Below are positions 46,339-55,171 of a stretch of DNA of 64,000 nucleotides, piece after piece. Position 1 is the stretch's first letter. Every line of letters begins with the position of its first letter. This DNA comes from Paenibacillus xylanilyticus. GTDB taxonomy: Bacteria; Bacillota; Bacilli; Paenibacillales; Paenibacillaceae. A program made the position numbers and the translations under genes. The stretch is taken from positions 176,587-240,586 of the forward strand of contig NZ_JABMCB010000187.1 of assembly GCF_013359935.1 (NCBI RefSeq), written 5' to 3'. The notes below the pieces were generated by a model. That model was not told where the DNA came from, made no database searches, and saw only the letters and a program-made list of their open reading frames with translations.

Positions 46339-47892
46339 ATGAAAATCCAACTGAAATGGAATGCTGTTGTCGCTTTTTCCATTGCTGCTCTGATGATTTC
46401 TAATTCTCATGTAGCTAATGCTAACATCATTGAGGGGTCTGGCGAGCCAAGGACACATATTCTAAAGGCGAATTCAGAAAATATCCGGTGGGGAAACATC
46501 GGTAAGGGTGATGCTGTATTAACAGTTAACTCGGGTGATATCGTTACAGTGGAAGCGATTACTCATCATTCCGGTGACGACTATGAACGAATGATCCAAG
46601 GTGACGCAGGAGTCGAAGATATTTTTCATTGGAACGAATCGGAGAAGACAGAAGCTGATCGTGGACCGGGGGTACATATCATGACAGGCCCCATTGCGGT
46701 GGAGGGAGCGGAGCCTGGAGATGTTCTGGAAGTTAAAATTTTGGATATGAGACTCCGTTCTAATGGTAATGGGGAATATGCGGGAAAAACATACGGCTCC
46801 AACGTGGCAGCAAACTGGGGTTACTTATATGGGGAGATGGAAGAGGAACCGGTGACGCGTGAGGTTGTGACGATTTACGAGATGGATTCAGATGGCGGAA
46901 CGGATTATGCAAAGGCATTATATAGTTACAGGTGGACTCCCCAAACCGATCCTGATGGCAATGTGCATCCTACAGTAGATTATCCCGGTGTTATCGTTGA
47001 TCATACGACGGTGAAGGAAAATCACAATGTACTGAAAGACGTGCGAGTGCCTGTCCGGCTCCATTTCGGAACGATGAGCGTAGCGCCGAAGGAAGCGGAC
47101 ATCGTCGATTCTGTTCCTCCATCATATTATGGCGGCAACATCGATGATTGGCGCGTTACTGAAGGGGCGACCATGTACTATCCGGTTTCCGTACCGGGGG
47201 CGCTGCTGTCTATCGGCGATCCACACGCAGGGCAGGGAGACTCTGAATTGAACGGAACAGCAATTGAAACCTCTGTAACCGGAGATGTGCAGGTTATTCT
47301 TCATAAAAAGGATAATCTGAATAATAAATTGAAGGGATTGAACTTCCCACTGCTGGAAAACGAGAACGAGTGGGTAGTCCACGGTTTCAGCTACGCGAAC
47401 TATTTAGCTGAACTGGGTGAGAATGCCCAGAAGGAAATTTTCAATCAATCTTCGCTCGACAAGGCCATGAAAGATGCAGCTCACAAAACAAAGGCTTTTC
47501 TCATGAGAGGCATGCAATTAACCGAAGACGAGGCCTACTCTTTAATGTCGGTAACCACTGACTTTGGAGTCACGCAGGTGGTCGATGGAAACTGGGGGGG
47601 TCATGCAGTTATTAATAAGAAGTTGTTTGGAGACGCGGAACGGGAAATGACACCGTTACGCAGTACGTTTGAACAGTTTGGTGCCCAGATCAAGTGGGAG
47701 CCGGCAACAAAAATGGTTTCGATCCTGTACAACGACAATATACTGTCGGCCACAATTGGAGAAACGACGGCAACATTCAATGGAGAAACTATTAAACTGA
47801 TTGCTCCTATCCGATTGAATGCTCAGAAGTCTGCAGAGGTTAGCGAGTACTTCGCTGATTTCTATCAAGCCAAGCTGTCCAAAACGAAATAA
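46339..47892 (+). CDS. Secreted acetamidase/formamidase-like protein with copper-amine-oxidase-N-like stalk domain
   Basis: A 517-residue exported protein. The signal peptide ends near residue 28 (VANANI). Residues 35-430 match the acetamidase/formamidase family, which cleaves formamide or acetamide to ammonia (VHIMTGPIAVEGAEPGDVLEVKIL; PVSVPGALLSIGDPHAGQGDSELNGTAIE; SVTTDFGVTQVVDG). Residues about 440-510 look like a copper amine oxidase N-terminal-type stalk domain (PLRSTFEQFGAQIKWEPATKMVSILYND), common in Paenibacillus surface proteins. Most family members are cytoplasmic, so export plus a stalk is unusual. The start is ATG after AGGAGGGG; an ATG at 46282 is also in frame. Confidence 0.88.
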   Translation: MKIQLKWNAVVAFSIAALMISNSHVANANIIEGSGEPRTHILKANSENIRWGNIGKGDAVLTVNSGDIVTVEAITHHSGDDYERMIQGDAGVEDIFHWNESEKTEADRGPGVHIMTGPIAVEGAEPGDVLEVKILDMRLRSNGNGEYAGKTYGSNVAANWGYLYGEMEEEPVTREVVTIYEMDSDGGTDYAKALYSYRWTPQTDPDGNVHPTVDYPGVIVDHTTVKENHNVLKDVRVPVRLHFGTMSVAPKEADIVDSVPPSYYGGNIDDWRVTEGATMYYPVSVPGALLSIGDPHAGQGDSELNGTAIETSVTGDVQVILHKKDNLNNKLKGLNFPLLENENEWVVHGFSYANYLAELGENAQKEIFNQSSLDKAMKDAAHKTKAFLMRGMQLTEDEAYSLMSVTTDFGVTQVVDGNWGGHAVINKKLFGDAEREMTPLRSTFEQFGAQIKWEPATKMVSILYNDNILSATIGETTATFNGETIKLIAPIRLNAQKSAEVSEYFADFYQAKLSKTK

Positions 47893-47929
47893 CAGAAGTT
47901 AAAGTGCAATAATAACTTTACTATATTAA

Positions 47930-47970
47930 CAAGAACCGTTGGTCTTCATGCCTGACGGTTCTTGTTTGTT
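47930..47970. terminator. Bidirectional terminator between acetamidase-like and Lrp genes
   Basis: AAGAACCGT (47931-47939) and ACGGTTCTT (47955-47963) pair perfectly across 15 bases; the genes are convergent. Confidence 0.7.
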
Positions 47971-48415
47971 AAATATTCAAGCCATCCTGGTTTTTATGCC
48001 GTTTCAAGAGAATCTGCGTTTCAGCACGAACAATACCGTCCAGCGAATAGATCGATTCATTCATAAATTGCTCCATCTCTGTAATACTCTCAACGAGTAT
48101 ATGAATATGGAGAATGCAGGGCCCGGTCATTTCGTACAATACAGCGACTTGATCGTTTTTTTTCAACACGTCTACGATATGATTCAAGTGGAGAGGCTCC
48201 ACTTCAAGCTCCAAGTATGCAGATATTTTCTTACCAAGCTTTTCGGCACTAATCACAATGGAGAATTGTTCAATGATTCCTTGATTGACAAGTCGGTCAA
48301 TTCGCTCTTTGACGGCAACCCCAGATAATCCAACCTCTTTGGCCAAATCGGTATATGAAATCCGGCTGTTTTGTGTCAGTCTGCGTAAAATATGACTATC
48401 AATTGAATCCAGCAT
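47969..48415 (-). CDS. Lrp/AsnC-family transcriptional regulator
   Basis: A 148-residue Lrp-type regulator. The helix-turn-helix is ILRRLTQNSRISYTDLAKEVGLSGVAVKERIDRLVNQGII, and the C-terminal RAM ligand domain follows (VAVLYEMTGPCILHIHILVESITEMEQFM). I place the start at the ATG at 48415, preceded by AAAGGGAGTGAG; the frame continues upstream without a site. It diverges from the SDR gene and probably regulates it or itself; a candidate operator lies between them. The effector, usually an amino acid, is unknown. Confidence 0.9.
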   Translation of the reverse strand: MLDSIDSHILRRLTQNSRISYTDLAKEVGLSGVAVKERIDRLVNQGIIEQFSIVISAEKLGKKISAYLELEVEPLHLNHIVDVLKKNDQVAVLYEMTGPCILHIHILVESITEMEQFMNESIYSLDGIVRAETQILLKRHKNQDGLNI

Positions 48416-48596
48416 GTGTCTCACTCCCTTTTCGTTTAATATTGTAACAGAAAAAAAGACTCTCCGTCCTAAAGACGTACATAATCCCTGTTTTTTTGGA
48501 ACACAATAACAACTATACGAGATCATTGTAACAGAGTGGATTTTAGGATTTCTGCTAAATATTACTTGTCGTGTAAACTGATAAATATATAGTTGC

Positions 48597-48625
48597 TTGA
48601 CAATACTCATTAACAGGAGTACGAT
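48597..48625 (+). promoter_or_regulatory. Candidate sigma-A promoter of the SDR gene
   Basis: TTGACA (perfect -35, 48597-48602), 17 bases, TACGAT (48620-48625). The rest of the 324-base gap between the divergent genes holds no gene. Confidence 0.5.
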
Positions 48626-48640
48626 TAATTGTGTCAAATA

Positions 48641-48661
48641 AATGACAAAACGTACGTCATT
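48641..48661. promoter_or_regulatory. Inverted repeat, candidate Lrp operator
   Basis: AATGAC and GTCATT enclose nine bases, starting about 16 bases downstream of the SDR -10 box. Placed just after the start of transcription, it could allow repression by the divergent Lrp-type regulator. Confidence 0.35.
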
Positions 48662-48739
48662 GCGTATGTAAATATGAATTTGGTTACATATGATTACGTT
48701 TGTTTTGTCTAAAATACATCAATTACTGGAGGAATCACC

Positions 48740-49486
48740 ATGACTAATCTTAAAGACAAAGTAGCAATTATCACAGGCGGAGCTTCCGGAATTGGTTTGG
48801 CCACAGTAAAAGCCTTTTTGGATAAAGGGTCCAAAGTTGTCATTGCTGATTATAATGAAGAGCACGGCAAAGCTGCCGAGCAAGAATTAAAACAAACATA
48901 TAATGAAGATGTACTGTTCATCAAAGTCAATGTTGCTGATGAGAAACAAGTTGAAAACCTGGTAGCCGAAACGGTGAAGCAATTTGGCAAACTGGATGTC
49001 ATCTTTAATAATGCAGGTATTGGAGTTCAAAAGCCATCGCACGAACTGACGGACGAGGAATATAAACGCGTCATTGCAATCAACCAGGACGGTGTATTCT
49101 ACGGTGCAAAATATGCGATCCGCGAAATGCTGAAAACCGGTGGAGGGTCTGTAATCAGCACTTCTTCAATCCTGGGTTCAGTTGGTGAACCAACATCCAT
49201 GCCTTATGCGGCTAGTAAAGGTGCAGTCAATCAGATTACGAAATCCCTTGCTCTGGAGTATGCTGATCGTAACATTCGTGTCAACGCAGTTGCACCCGGA
49301 TTTGTGGAAAGTGGTATGGTTAACAAAGAAGCACTGGGTGAATTCTATGATGGCCTGGTTGCTAAACACCCTATCGGAAGACTGGGCAAACCGGAAGAAA
49401 TTGCTCACGCTGTCGTATTTCTGGCTGAAAATGACTTCGTTACGGGTACAACTATCCTTGTGGATGGTGGATACCTTGCCCAATAA
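48740..49486 (+). CDS. Short-chain dehydrogenase/reductase
   Basis: A 248-residue classical SDR oxidoreductase. The cofactor motif TGGASGIG lies at residues 12-19, NNAG at 90-93, the catalytic Ser at about 143 and YAASK at 156-160. Asp37 at the end of beta-2 (VIADYN) favours NAD over NADP. The C-terminal TILVDGGYLAQ is normal. A GGAGG site precedes the ATG. It may act in sugar or sugar-acid metabolism, but the substrate cannot be told from sequence. It diverges from an Lrp-type regulator and has its own terminator. Confidence 0.92.
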   Translation: MTNLKDKVAIITGGASGIGLATVKAFLDKGSKVVIADYNEEHGKAAEQELKQTYNEDVLFIKVNVADEKQVENLVAETVKQFGKLDVIFNNAGIGVQKPSHELTDEEYKRVIAINQDGVFYGAKYAIREMLKTGGGSVISTSSILGSVGEPTSMPYAASKGAVNQITKSLALEYADRNIRVNAVAPGFVESGMVNKEALGEFYDGLVAKHPIGRLGKPEEIAHAVVFLAENDFVTGTTILVDGGYLAQ

Positions 49487-49505
49487 ATGTTGACCAAATG
49501 ATAAG

Positions 49506-49531
49506 AGGCTCCCCTTGTGGGGCCTTTTTTT
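49506..49531 (+). terminator. Terminator of the SDR gene
   Basis: AGGCTCCCC and GGGGCCT (with one unpaired base) and a T run. Confidence 0.75.
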
Positions 49532-49546
49532 ATTCCTGATTTCTTG

Positions 49547-50341
49547 TCATTTTATATAGTTGCTTACATTATTCCTGAATTCCCTGGGTGTAATTCCATA
49601 AATGGCTTGGAAAACACGATTAAATGTACGCTGGCTTTCAAAGCCTGCGCTGCTGCTAATGGTGGTTAAGGAGGCATCTGTTGTACGGATTAATTTGGAT
49701 GCGTATTCGACTCGTAACATGGAGAGGTAGTTTCGAAAATTCATCTGAATCCGTTTGGAGAAAATATGCGAAATATAATACTTGCTCACATTGAACTCGG
49801 CAGCAAGGGAATCCAGTGAAAGGGGCTCCGTAAAATGGTTAGCCAGATACTCTATAATTTTATGTGACATATCCGTTACCGGAAGCCTTTGCCGCTGCTC
49901 CAGATTGATCTGACGCATCAGATGCGTCATGATGATATGTGCCCAACCAAGCTTGATGGCATAGTCATCTTCTTTTCTAATTTTCTTTAATGCATATACC
50001 GCGTCCTTGTGTACATATTTCTTAGGAATCACTGGATTTGCAGGCTGAAGATGAATGAAATCGGGGAATATTCCATCAAATACTTTTGGATTTATGATGA
50101 GCAGAGTGGCACTTGCATTTTCTTGACCACTTTTGTAATAACGATGAACCATATCCGGGAATATGACGGCTGCCTCACCTTGCTTAATTTCGTAAGAAAC
50201 ATCGTTAATCTCGATGCACTGAGTGCCTGAAAAGATATATAAAATCTCAACTGCACCGTGCATATGAGCAGGAAAAGCAATTGGCTTGGCGTTACGGAAA
50301 ATCGTAAAATCATCTTTTCGAATCTCGTAAAACGGCAGCAT
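49547..50341 (-). CDS. AraC-family regulator with cupin sensor
   Basis: A 264-residue AraC/XylS regulator of the sugar-responsive type. Residues 15-90 form a cupin-like arabinose-binding fold (FPAHMHGAVEILYIFSGTQCIEINDVSYEIKQGEAAVIFPDMVH), and the last 100 residues hold the double helix-turn-helix (EPLSLDSLAAEFNVSKYYISHIF and ASLTTISSSAGFESQRTFNRVFQAIYGITPREFR). It diverges from the YesS-like gene at 50577 and stands beside the second transporter set, which it may control. Confidence 0.9.
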   Translation of the reverse strand: MLPFYEIRKDDFTIFRNAKPIAFPAHMHGAVEILYIFSGTQCIEINDVSYEIKQGEAAVIFPDMVHRYYKSGQENASATLLIINPKVFDGIFPDFIHLQPANPVIPKKYVHKDAVYALKKIRKEDDYAIKLGWAHIIMTHLMRQINLEQRQRLPVTDMSHKIIEYLANHFTEPLSLDSLAAEFNVSKYYISHIFSKRIQMNFRNYLSMLRVEYASKLIRTTDASLTTISSSAGFESQRTFNRVFQAIYGITPREFRNNVSNYIK

Positions 50342-50473
50342 AATTCATTCACTCCTGTGCAATATTTGGCTAATTTCAAATATGTTATGTCTAAACACAT
50401 ATCACGTGCTGTGTTAAAATTCAAGAGAATATTACCAAATGGAGGGATTATCAAGTGCTATATCCCAATTTGT

Positions 50474-50487
50474 TGTAATCGCTTACA
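50474..50487 (+). promoter_or_regulatory. Perfect cre site (CcpA operator)
   Basis: TGTAATCGCTTACA fits the consensus TGTAANCGNTNACA at every fixed position. It lies 90 bases upstream of the YesS-like start, in the gap between two divergent AraC genes, so glucose repression of the regulator is likely. Confidence 0.75.
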
Positions 50488-50576
50488 ATAAAAGAAGCTT
50501 TATATGCTGAGTATTTCATGATGCTAATCTTTAACCATTCTGATCACGTGAATTTGCGAAAGGAGAGGACTGTGCT

Positions 50577-52820
50577 TTGAGAAAAAGTAAAACCTTTTAC
50601 AATATTTTTATTCCGGTTCTGCTCCTGAGTGTAGGAATTGTTATCGGCTTTGGTAGCTACATATACATCTCGACCACGAATTCCGTGGTTGACCGGGTTG
50701 GAGACGGCAAACAGAGCCTTATTACACAGATCCGGAATACGCTGGAGCAGAAAATCCAAACCATTGAATATGCTTTTGCCACTTATAGTACGACCCCATC
50801 ATTCCGATCGGTCATCAACAGTCCTCTGACTGAGCAGGAATTCGAAGCATATCAAGAATTGAAATCCCAGCTGGGCTATATCGCCACCATGGGCCTTGAA
50901 GGGGTGCAGTATACGTTAGTCAGCCTGAAACAGAAGTGGAGTTTGTCCAATGGCTCCGTGTCCCGGCTGACTTCCGAGGAGACAGATGCGTTTCAAGATC
51001 AGTTTGCGGGGCAGGAAGGTAACGGATTATATTGGACAAAAACGACTGATGGTATCCGGCTAATGCAAGGACTTCCCGTGTACTCCAACAAGAAACAAGC
51101 TGTCGCCGTGTCGGATCTTTCACTTCATACACTAAATCAATCGCTGCAATCCAAACCGAATACATCCATATATATCTTAAACAAACAAGGAGAACCGTTG
51201 TACACAACTCAGACAGATCAAGAGCGATTATCGAACCAGCAAATGAAACTCATCAGTGAGCGTACCGTCAATCAAGCACAGACTGGGAAATTGGAAATTC
51301 CAGGTGCATCGGGAGATAAAATCATCGCCCTATATGCCCGGTCGGATTACAACAGTTGGACTTATGTCACGCTGCTTGATCAAAAAGAAGTCAGTGGAGC
51401 CTTAACGACAATTCGAATAGGTCTCATTGTGATGGGAATCGTGATTATGGCGCTCATGGTTATCTTGGCCTACATTATCTCCATCTATCTCACCAAACCA
51501 TTCCGCAAGATTCAGAACAGTCTAACGAACATATCCAAGCCGATGATCAAGGATGAAGTAGATTGGATCATTCAATCCATTGATTCGATTGTATCCGAGA
51601 AGAAAGATCTGGAGCAGCTCATTCAGCTCGAAAAGCCTAAACTCGAAGCTCAATTTGTACTTAACCTGCTGCAAAACCGATTAACAAGAGACGAAGTGGA
51701 GAAGAACTTAGAGCGTTTTGGGTATAACGTTGACAGCAGCACGGTTTTTATCACGATGCTCATTCAGGTTGATCGCTGCGGAGAAGGAGCTTTATCGGAT
51801 AAAGATGTTCTTTTACTTACCGTTAACCAGTTGGTGCAGGAAATTATTCCGGTATCGGAGCGAATGATTCCTGTTGTACTAAATGAACGTACACAAGCGA
51901 CTCTGTTGTTTTGCAGCTCGGATAAGGCAGCAGAGATACGAAACTCGATCATGAAATATGCCAAGAATATTATCCTTTCGTCCAGGGATTATTGGCAAGC
52001 TTCAGTGAGTGCAGGCGTGAGTGCACCTTATGAGGATCTGATGAACAGCAGAGAAGCATGCGCCATGAGTCTCGAGGCATTATATCAGCGCCTGAAGCTG
52101 GGCAAGGAATCCGTCATTTTTTATGAAGATATCTCTCAAGGAAGTACTGGACCAACGTTGCTGCATTATCCTACCGAGCTGGAATCACAGCTGTTTGATG
52201 CGATCAGGCTGGGAGACAAGGATGAAGCATCCCGTGCTCTGTACCCGCTCCTTGCTGACATGATGAAGCATAGTCAGAATCCGATGAACCTGGAGATCAC
52301 ACTGATTCGTTTCGTGAACAATCTGATCCAACTGGAGCAGCTGATCGGAGCAGAAGTGCTGCTGACACAAAGCAATGCAACGCTATATCAAAGGCTGCTG
52401 AATACACTTAACCCGGAAGAGATTGAGCACATTCTTGTTCACGATGTAATCTATCCCATGGTCGTCAGTATGCAAGAGAAGGCAAATCACCAATTCCGTT
52501 CGGTCGCAGATCGAATCGCAGCCATTGTGCGCACGGAGTATGATCAGGAACTGTCGCTTGAATCCATCAGTGAACGTTTGCATTACACACCCAATTATCT
52601 AAGCAGCATTTTCCGCAAAGAATATGGAATGACTTTCAGTGATTATCTGATGGGATTCCGGCTTGAAGTTGCAAGGAAATGGCTGGTTGATACTGATATG
52701 CCGATTAAGGATATCGCTGAACGTCTCGGTTATCAGAATTCGCAGAACTTTATTCGTTCGTTTCGTAAAAAAGAGCATGTCACTCCAGGAGCATATCGAA
52801 AGATGAAGCTCGAACTGTGA
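50577..52820 (+). CDS. Membrane-bound AraC-family regulator, YesS-like (second)
   Basis: A 747-residue one-component regulator with TM1 at residues 10-32, an extracellular Cache-like sensor, TM2 at about 282-308, a HAMP-like linker and a C-terminal AraC domain (QELSLESISERLHYTPNYLSSIFRKEYGMTF and MPIKDIAERLGYQNSQNFIRSFRKKEHVTPGAYRK). It has the same layout as the protein at 37940 but limited similarity outside the DNA-binding part. The start is TTG after AAAGGAGAGG. It probably activates the adjacent transporter and pectin enzymes; the perfect cre upstream suggests it is catabolite-repressed. Confidence 0.88.
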   Translation: MRKSKTFYNIFIPVLLLSVGIVIGFGSYIYISTTNSVVDRVGDGKQSLITQIRNTLEQKIQTIEYAFATYSTTPSFRSVINSPLTEQEFEAYQELKSQLGYIATMGLEGVQYTLVSLKQKWSLSNGSVSRLTSEETDAFQDQFAGQEGNGLYWTKTTDGIRLMQGLPVYSNKKQAVAVSDLSLHTLNQSLQSKPNTSIYILNKQGEPLYTTQTDQERLSNQQMKLISERTVNQAQTGKLEIPGASGDKIIALYARSDYNSWTYVTLLDQKEVSGALTTIRIGLIVMGIVIMALMVILAYIISIYLTKPFRKIQNSLTNISKPMIKDEVDWIIQSIDSIVSEKKDLEQLIQLEKPKLEAQFVLNLLQNRLTRDEVEKNLERFGYNVDSSTVFITMLIQVDRCGEGALSDKDVLLLTVNQLVQEIIPVSERMIPVVLNERTQATLLFCSSDKAAEIRNSIMKYAKNIILSSRDYWQASVSAGVSAPYEDLMNSREACAMSLEALYQRLKLGKESVIFYEDISQGSTGPTLLHYPTELESQLFDAIRLGDKDEASRALYPLLADMMKHSQNPMNLEITLIRFVNNLIQLEQLIGAEVLLTQSNATLYQRLLNTLNPEEIEHILVHDVIYPMVVSMQEKANHQFRSVADRIAAIVRTEYDQELSLESISERLHYTPNYLSSIFRKEYGMTFSDYLMGFRLEVARKWLVDTDMPIKDIAERLGYQNSQNFIRSFRKKEHVTPGAYRKMKLEL

Positions 52821-52898
52821 AGGCAAATGTACTATCCTAAATGTATTAACCTAACTGGTGTCATTAGTGATTAAGTCAGATGGAATACTTCTACCACA

Positions 52899-52935
52899 AA
52901 TCCCCTCAGGTCCGTAACCTGAGGGGATTGTTTTG
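52899..52935. terminator. Bidirectional terminator between YesS-like and permease genes
   Basis: AATCCCCTCAGGT and ACCTGAGGGGATT form a perfect 13-bp stem with a 5-base loop, between convergent genes. Confidence 0.85.
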
Positions 52936-52955
52936 CATAAACAGCATCCTGCCAT

Positions 52956-53840
52956 TCAACCTTTTACTGAACCCAGCAGAGCACCTTTCGTGAAGTGTTT
53001 CTGTACAAAAGGGTATGCAATGAGCATGGGTACAGTAGCTACAACGATTACACTCATCTTAATCGTCTGAGAAGGGGGAACGATATCAACAGCCGAGCTA
53101 TTCCCTTCCATTCCGCTCGATACAATGACGATCTGACGAAGAAGTACCTGAAGCGGCCACATCTTGGATTCGTTGAGATATAGAATTGCATTCATATAGG
53201 TGTTCCAGTAAGATACGCCGTAAAAAAGAGACAGCGTGGCAATCGATGGCAAAGCCAGTGGAAGCATGATCTGCCACAATATTCTGAAATCATTGGCACC
53301 ATCGATCTTGGCCGATTCCTCCAAACTGTCCGGAAGGGCCTGGAAGAAATTTCGCATGATGATCAGGTTAAATGCGTTAATGGCTGTGGGTATAATCATG
53401 GACCAATAGGAATCAATCAGCCCTACTGCTTTGACAATCAAAAATGTCGGGATCATGCCTCCACTGAACAGCATGGAAAATACGATGATAAAATTAATGA
53501 CGTTTCTGCCCAGCAGATAACGTCTGGATAATCCGTACGCCATTAGTGCAGTAAGTGTCATACTGACCGCGGTACCGACAAGGGTGATGAAGATGGAAAC
53601 ACCGAGCCCTTTGAAGATGGTCGGAGTGGACAAGATATAACGATAGGCATCGAGTGAAAACGATGTTGGAAACAAAATGAATTTCTTCTGCACGATTTCT
53701 TGTGTTGAGGCAAATGAACTGGCAACCACATTGATGAAAGGTAAAAGGCAGGCAAGGGCAAAGAGGAGCAGCAGTGTATAGTTCATTACGTTAAATACGA
53801 CGCTTCCGATCGTTTCCTTCTTGAGTGCGGCTTTGGACAT
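52956..53840 (-). CDS. Oligosaccharide ABC transporter permease, LplC type (second set)
   Basis: A 294-residue permease of the LplC/YesQ group. The EAA loop is EESAKIDGANDFRILWQIMLPLALPSIATLSLFYGVSYWN and the C-terminus is FVQKHFTKGALLGSVKG. The start is the ATG at 53840, with AAGGAGG 12 bases before; the frame is open further upstream without a site. It is transcribed away from its LplB and LplA partners, which lie 306 bases upstream on the other strand. A separated C-type permease is unusual. Confidence 0.9.
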   Translation of the reverse strand: MSKAALKKETIGSVVFNVMNYTLLLLFALACLLPFINVVASSFASTQEIVQKKFILFPTSFSLDAYRYILSTPTIFKGLGVSIFITLVGTAVSMTLTALMAYGLSRRYLLGRNVINFIIVFSMLFSGGMIPTFLIVKAVGLIDSYWSMIIPTAINAFNLIIMRNFFQALPDSLEESAKIDGANDFRILWQIMLPLALPSIATLSLFYGVSYWNTYMNAILYLNESKMWPLQVLLRQIVIVSSGMEGNSSAVDIVPPSQTIKMSVIVVATVPMLIAYPFVQKHFTKGALLGSVKG

Positions 53841-53968
53841 GATGATGGGTTCCTCCTTAATAATTGGTCTCATCCCACCATAACAAGCGTTCAAGATAAC
53901 GTATATAATCATATCCTAAGACCTTACGGCAGGCATTCAAATGGGGGAATACGCGAGCAAAAAACAGG

Positions 53969-53999
53969 ATAATCATCAACGGGGTTAATAATCATCAAC
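53969..53999. promoter_or_regulatory. Direct repeat in the divergent transporter promoter region
   Basis: ATAATCATCAAC occurs at 53969-53980 and again at 53988-53999, 19 bases start to start, between the divergent LplC and LplB genes. Direct repeats near two helical turns apart are the usual target of AraC-type dimers, and two AraC genes lie within 5 kb. The rest of the 306-base gap shows nothing else. Confidence 0.45.
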
Positions 54000-54146
54000 T
54001 ACAATCACTAGAACGAAAAGCCTTACCAGAGGCCAGTTCCAAAGGATTATCTGGAGTATGATAGCTAATGATTATATACGGAATGGGACTCAGGGGATAT
54101 GCTTGACTTCGAACACATGTTAACCGATCAAGGAGGTCAGAGAGCA

Positions 54147-55112
54147 GTGAAGGATTCCAATTCCTCAGTTGTTTCGTTACAGGGCAAACTGCATCGAAAG
54201 ACGGGAATCGGTCATCAATTGAGAAGTGTAGCCGCAAATAAACTTCTATACCTGATGATTCTTCCGGGGTTTGTCTATTTTGTCATCTTCAAGTATTTTC
54301 CGATGGGTGGATTGATTATTTCATTCCAGGATTATCAGCCGTATCTCGGCATTAAAGATAGTCCATGGGTCGGTTTCAAGCATTTTATTCGTCTGTTTAC
54401 CGAACCGACCTTCGCCATGCTGCTGAGCAACACACTCATATTGTTTGCACTTGAATTGATTATTTTCTTTCCCATCCCCATCATTCTTGCGCTCATGCTG
54501 AATGAAGTCAGGCACAAGATGTTCAAAAATTCAATTCAAACCATTGTGTACATTCCGCATTTCATGTCATGGGTCATCATCGTTTCCATCACCTATGTGT
54601 TTTTAAGCGTGGATGGCGGGGTGGTAAACGAGATGATTGCTGCGTTTGGCGGAAACAAAATTAGCTTCCTCACCTCACCGGAATGGCTTCGTCCCATGTA
54701 TATCCTGCAGATTATCTGGAAAGAAGCCGGATGGTCGACCATCATCTATCTTGCTGCCATTACGGTGGTTGATACGCAGCTCTATGAAGCTGCAGATATG
54801 GACGGCGCAAGCCGATTACGCAAAATGTGGCATGTTACACTGCCAGCTATTCGCCCTGTCATTATTACGTTGTTAATCCTGAAAATCGGAAATACACTTG
54901 AGCTTGGTTTTGAGCATATGTATCTGCTGCTCAACTCGCTTAACCGTGAGGTGGGAGAGATTTTTGATACGTATATCTTCACTGTCGGATTGAAAAATGG
55001 ACAATTGAGCTTCAGCACGACCGTCGGACTGTTCAAGGGCTTGGTTGGTCTCATTCTGGTAATCATAGCCAACAAGCTTGCCAAAAAGTTTGGTGAAGAT
55101 GGGGTCTATTAA
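54147..55112 (+). CDS. Oligosaccharide ABC transporter permease, LplB type (second set)
   Basis: A 321-residue permease of the LplB/YteP group. NKLLYLMILPGFVYFVIFKYFPMGGLIISFQDYQPYLG and the EAA loop YEAADMDGASRLRKMWHVTLPAI are diagnostic. I place the start at the GTG at 54147, after AAGGAGG; ATGs upstream in frame have no ribosome site and add a non-conserved stretch. It is followed by the lipoprotein and GH105 genes on the same strand. The ATPase is missing, as for set 1. Confidence 0.9.
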   Translation: MKDSNSSVVSLQGKLHRKTGIGHQLRSVAANKLLYLMILPGFVYFVIFKYFPMGGLIISFQDYQPYLGIKDSPWVGFKHFIRLFTEPTFAMLLSNTLILFALELIIFFPIPIILALMLNEVRHKMFKNSIQTIVYIPHFMSWVIIVSITYVFLSVDGGVVNEMIAAFGGNKISFLTSPEWLRPMYILQIIWKEAGWSTIIYLAAITVVDTQLYEAADMDGASRLRKMWHVTLPAIRPVIITLLILKIGNTLELGFEHMYLLLNSLNREVGEIFDTYIFTVGLKNGQLSFSTTVGLFKGLVGLILVIIANKLAKKFGEDGVY

Positions 55113-55171
55113 CCACCATAAAACTGCTGAATTAGAAACAACAAACTTAAAATAGAAAAGGGGAAGTGCAC

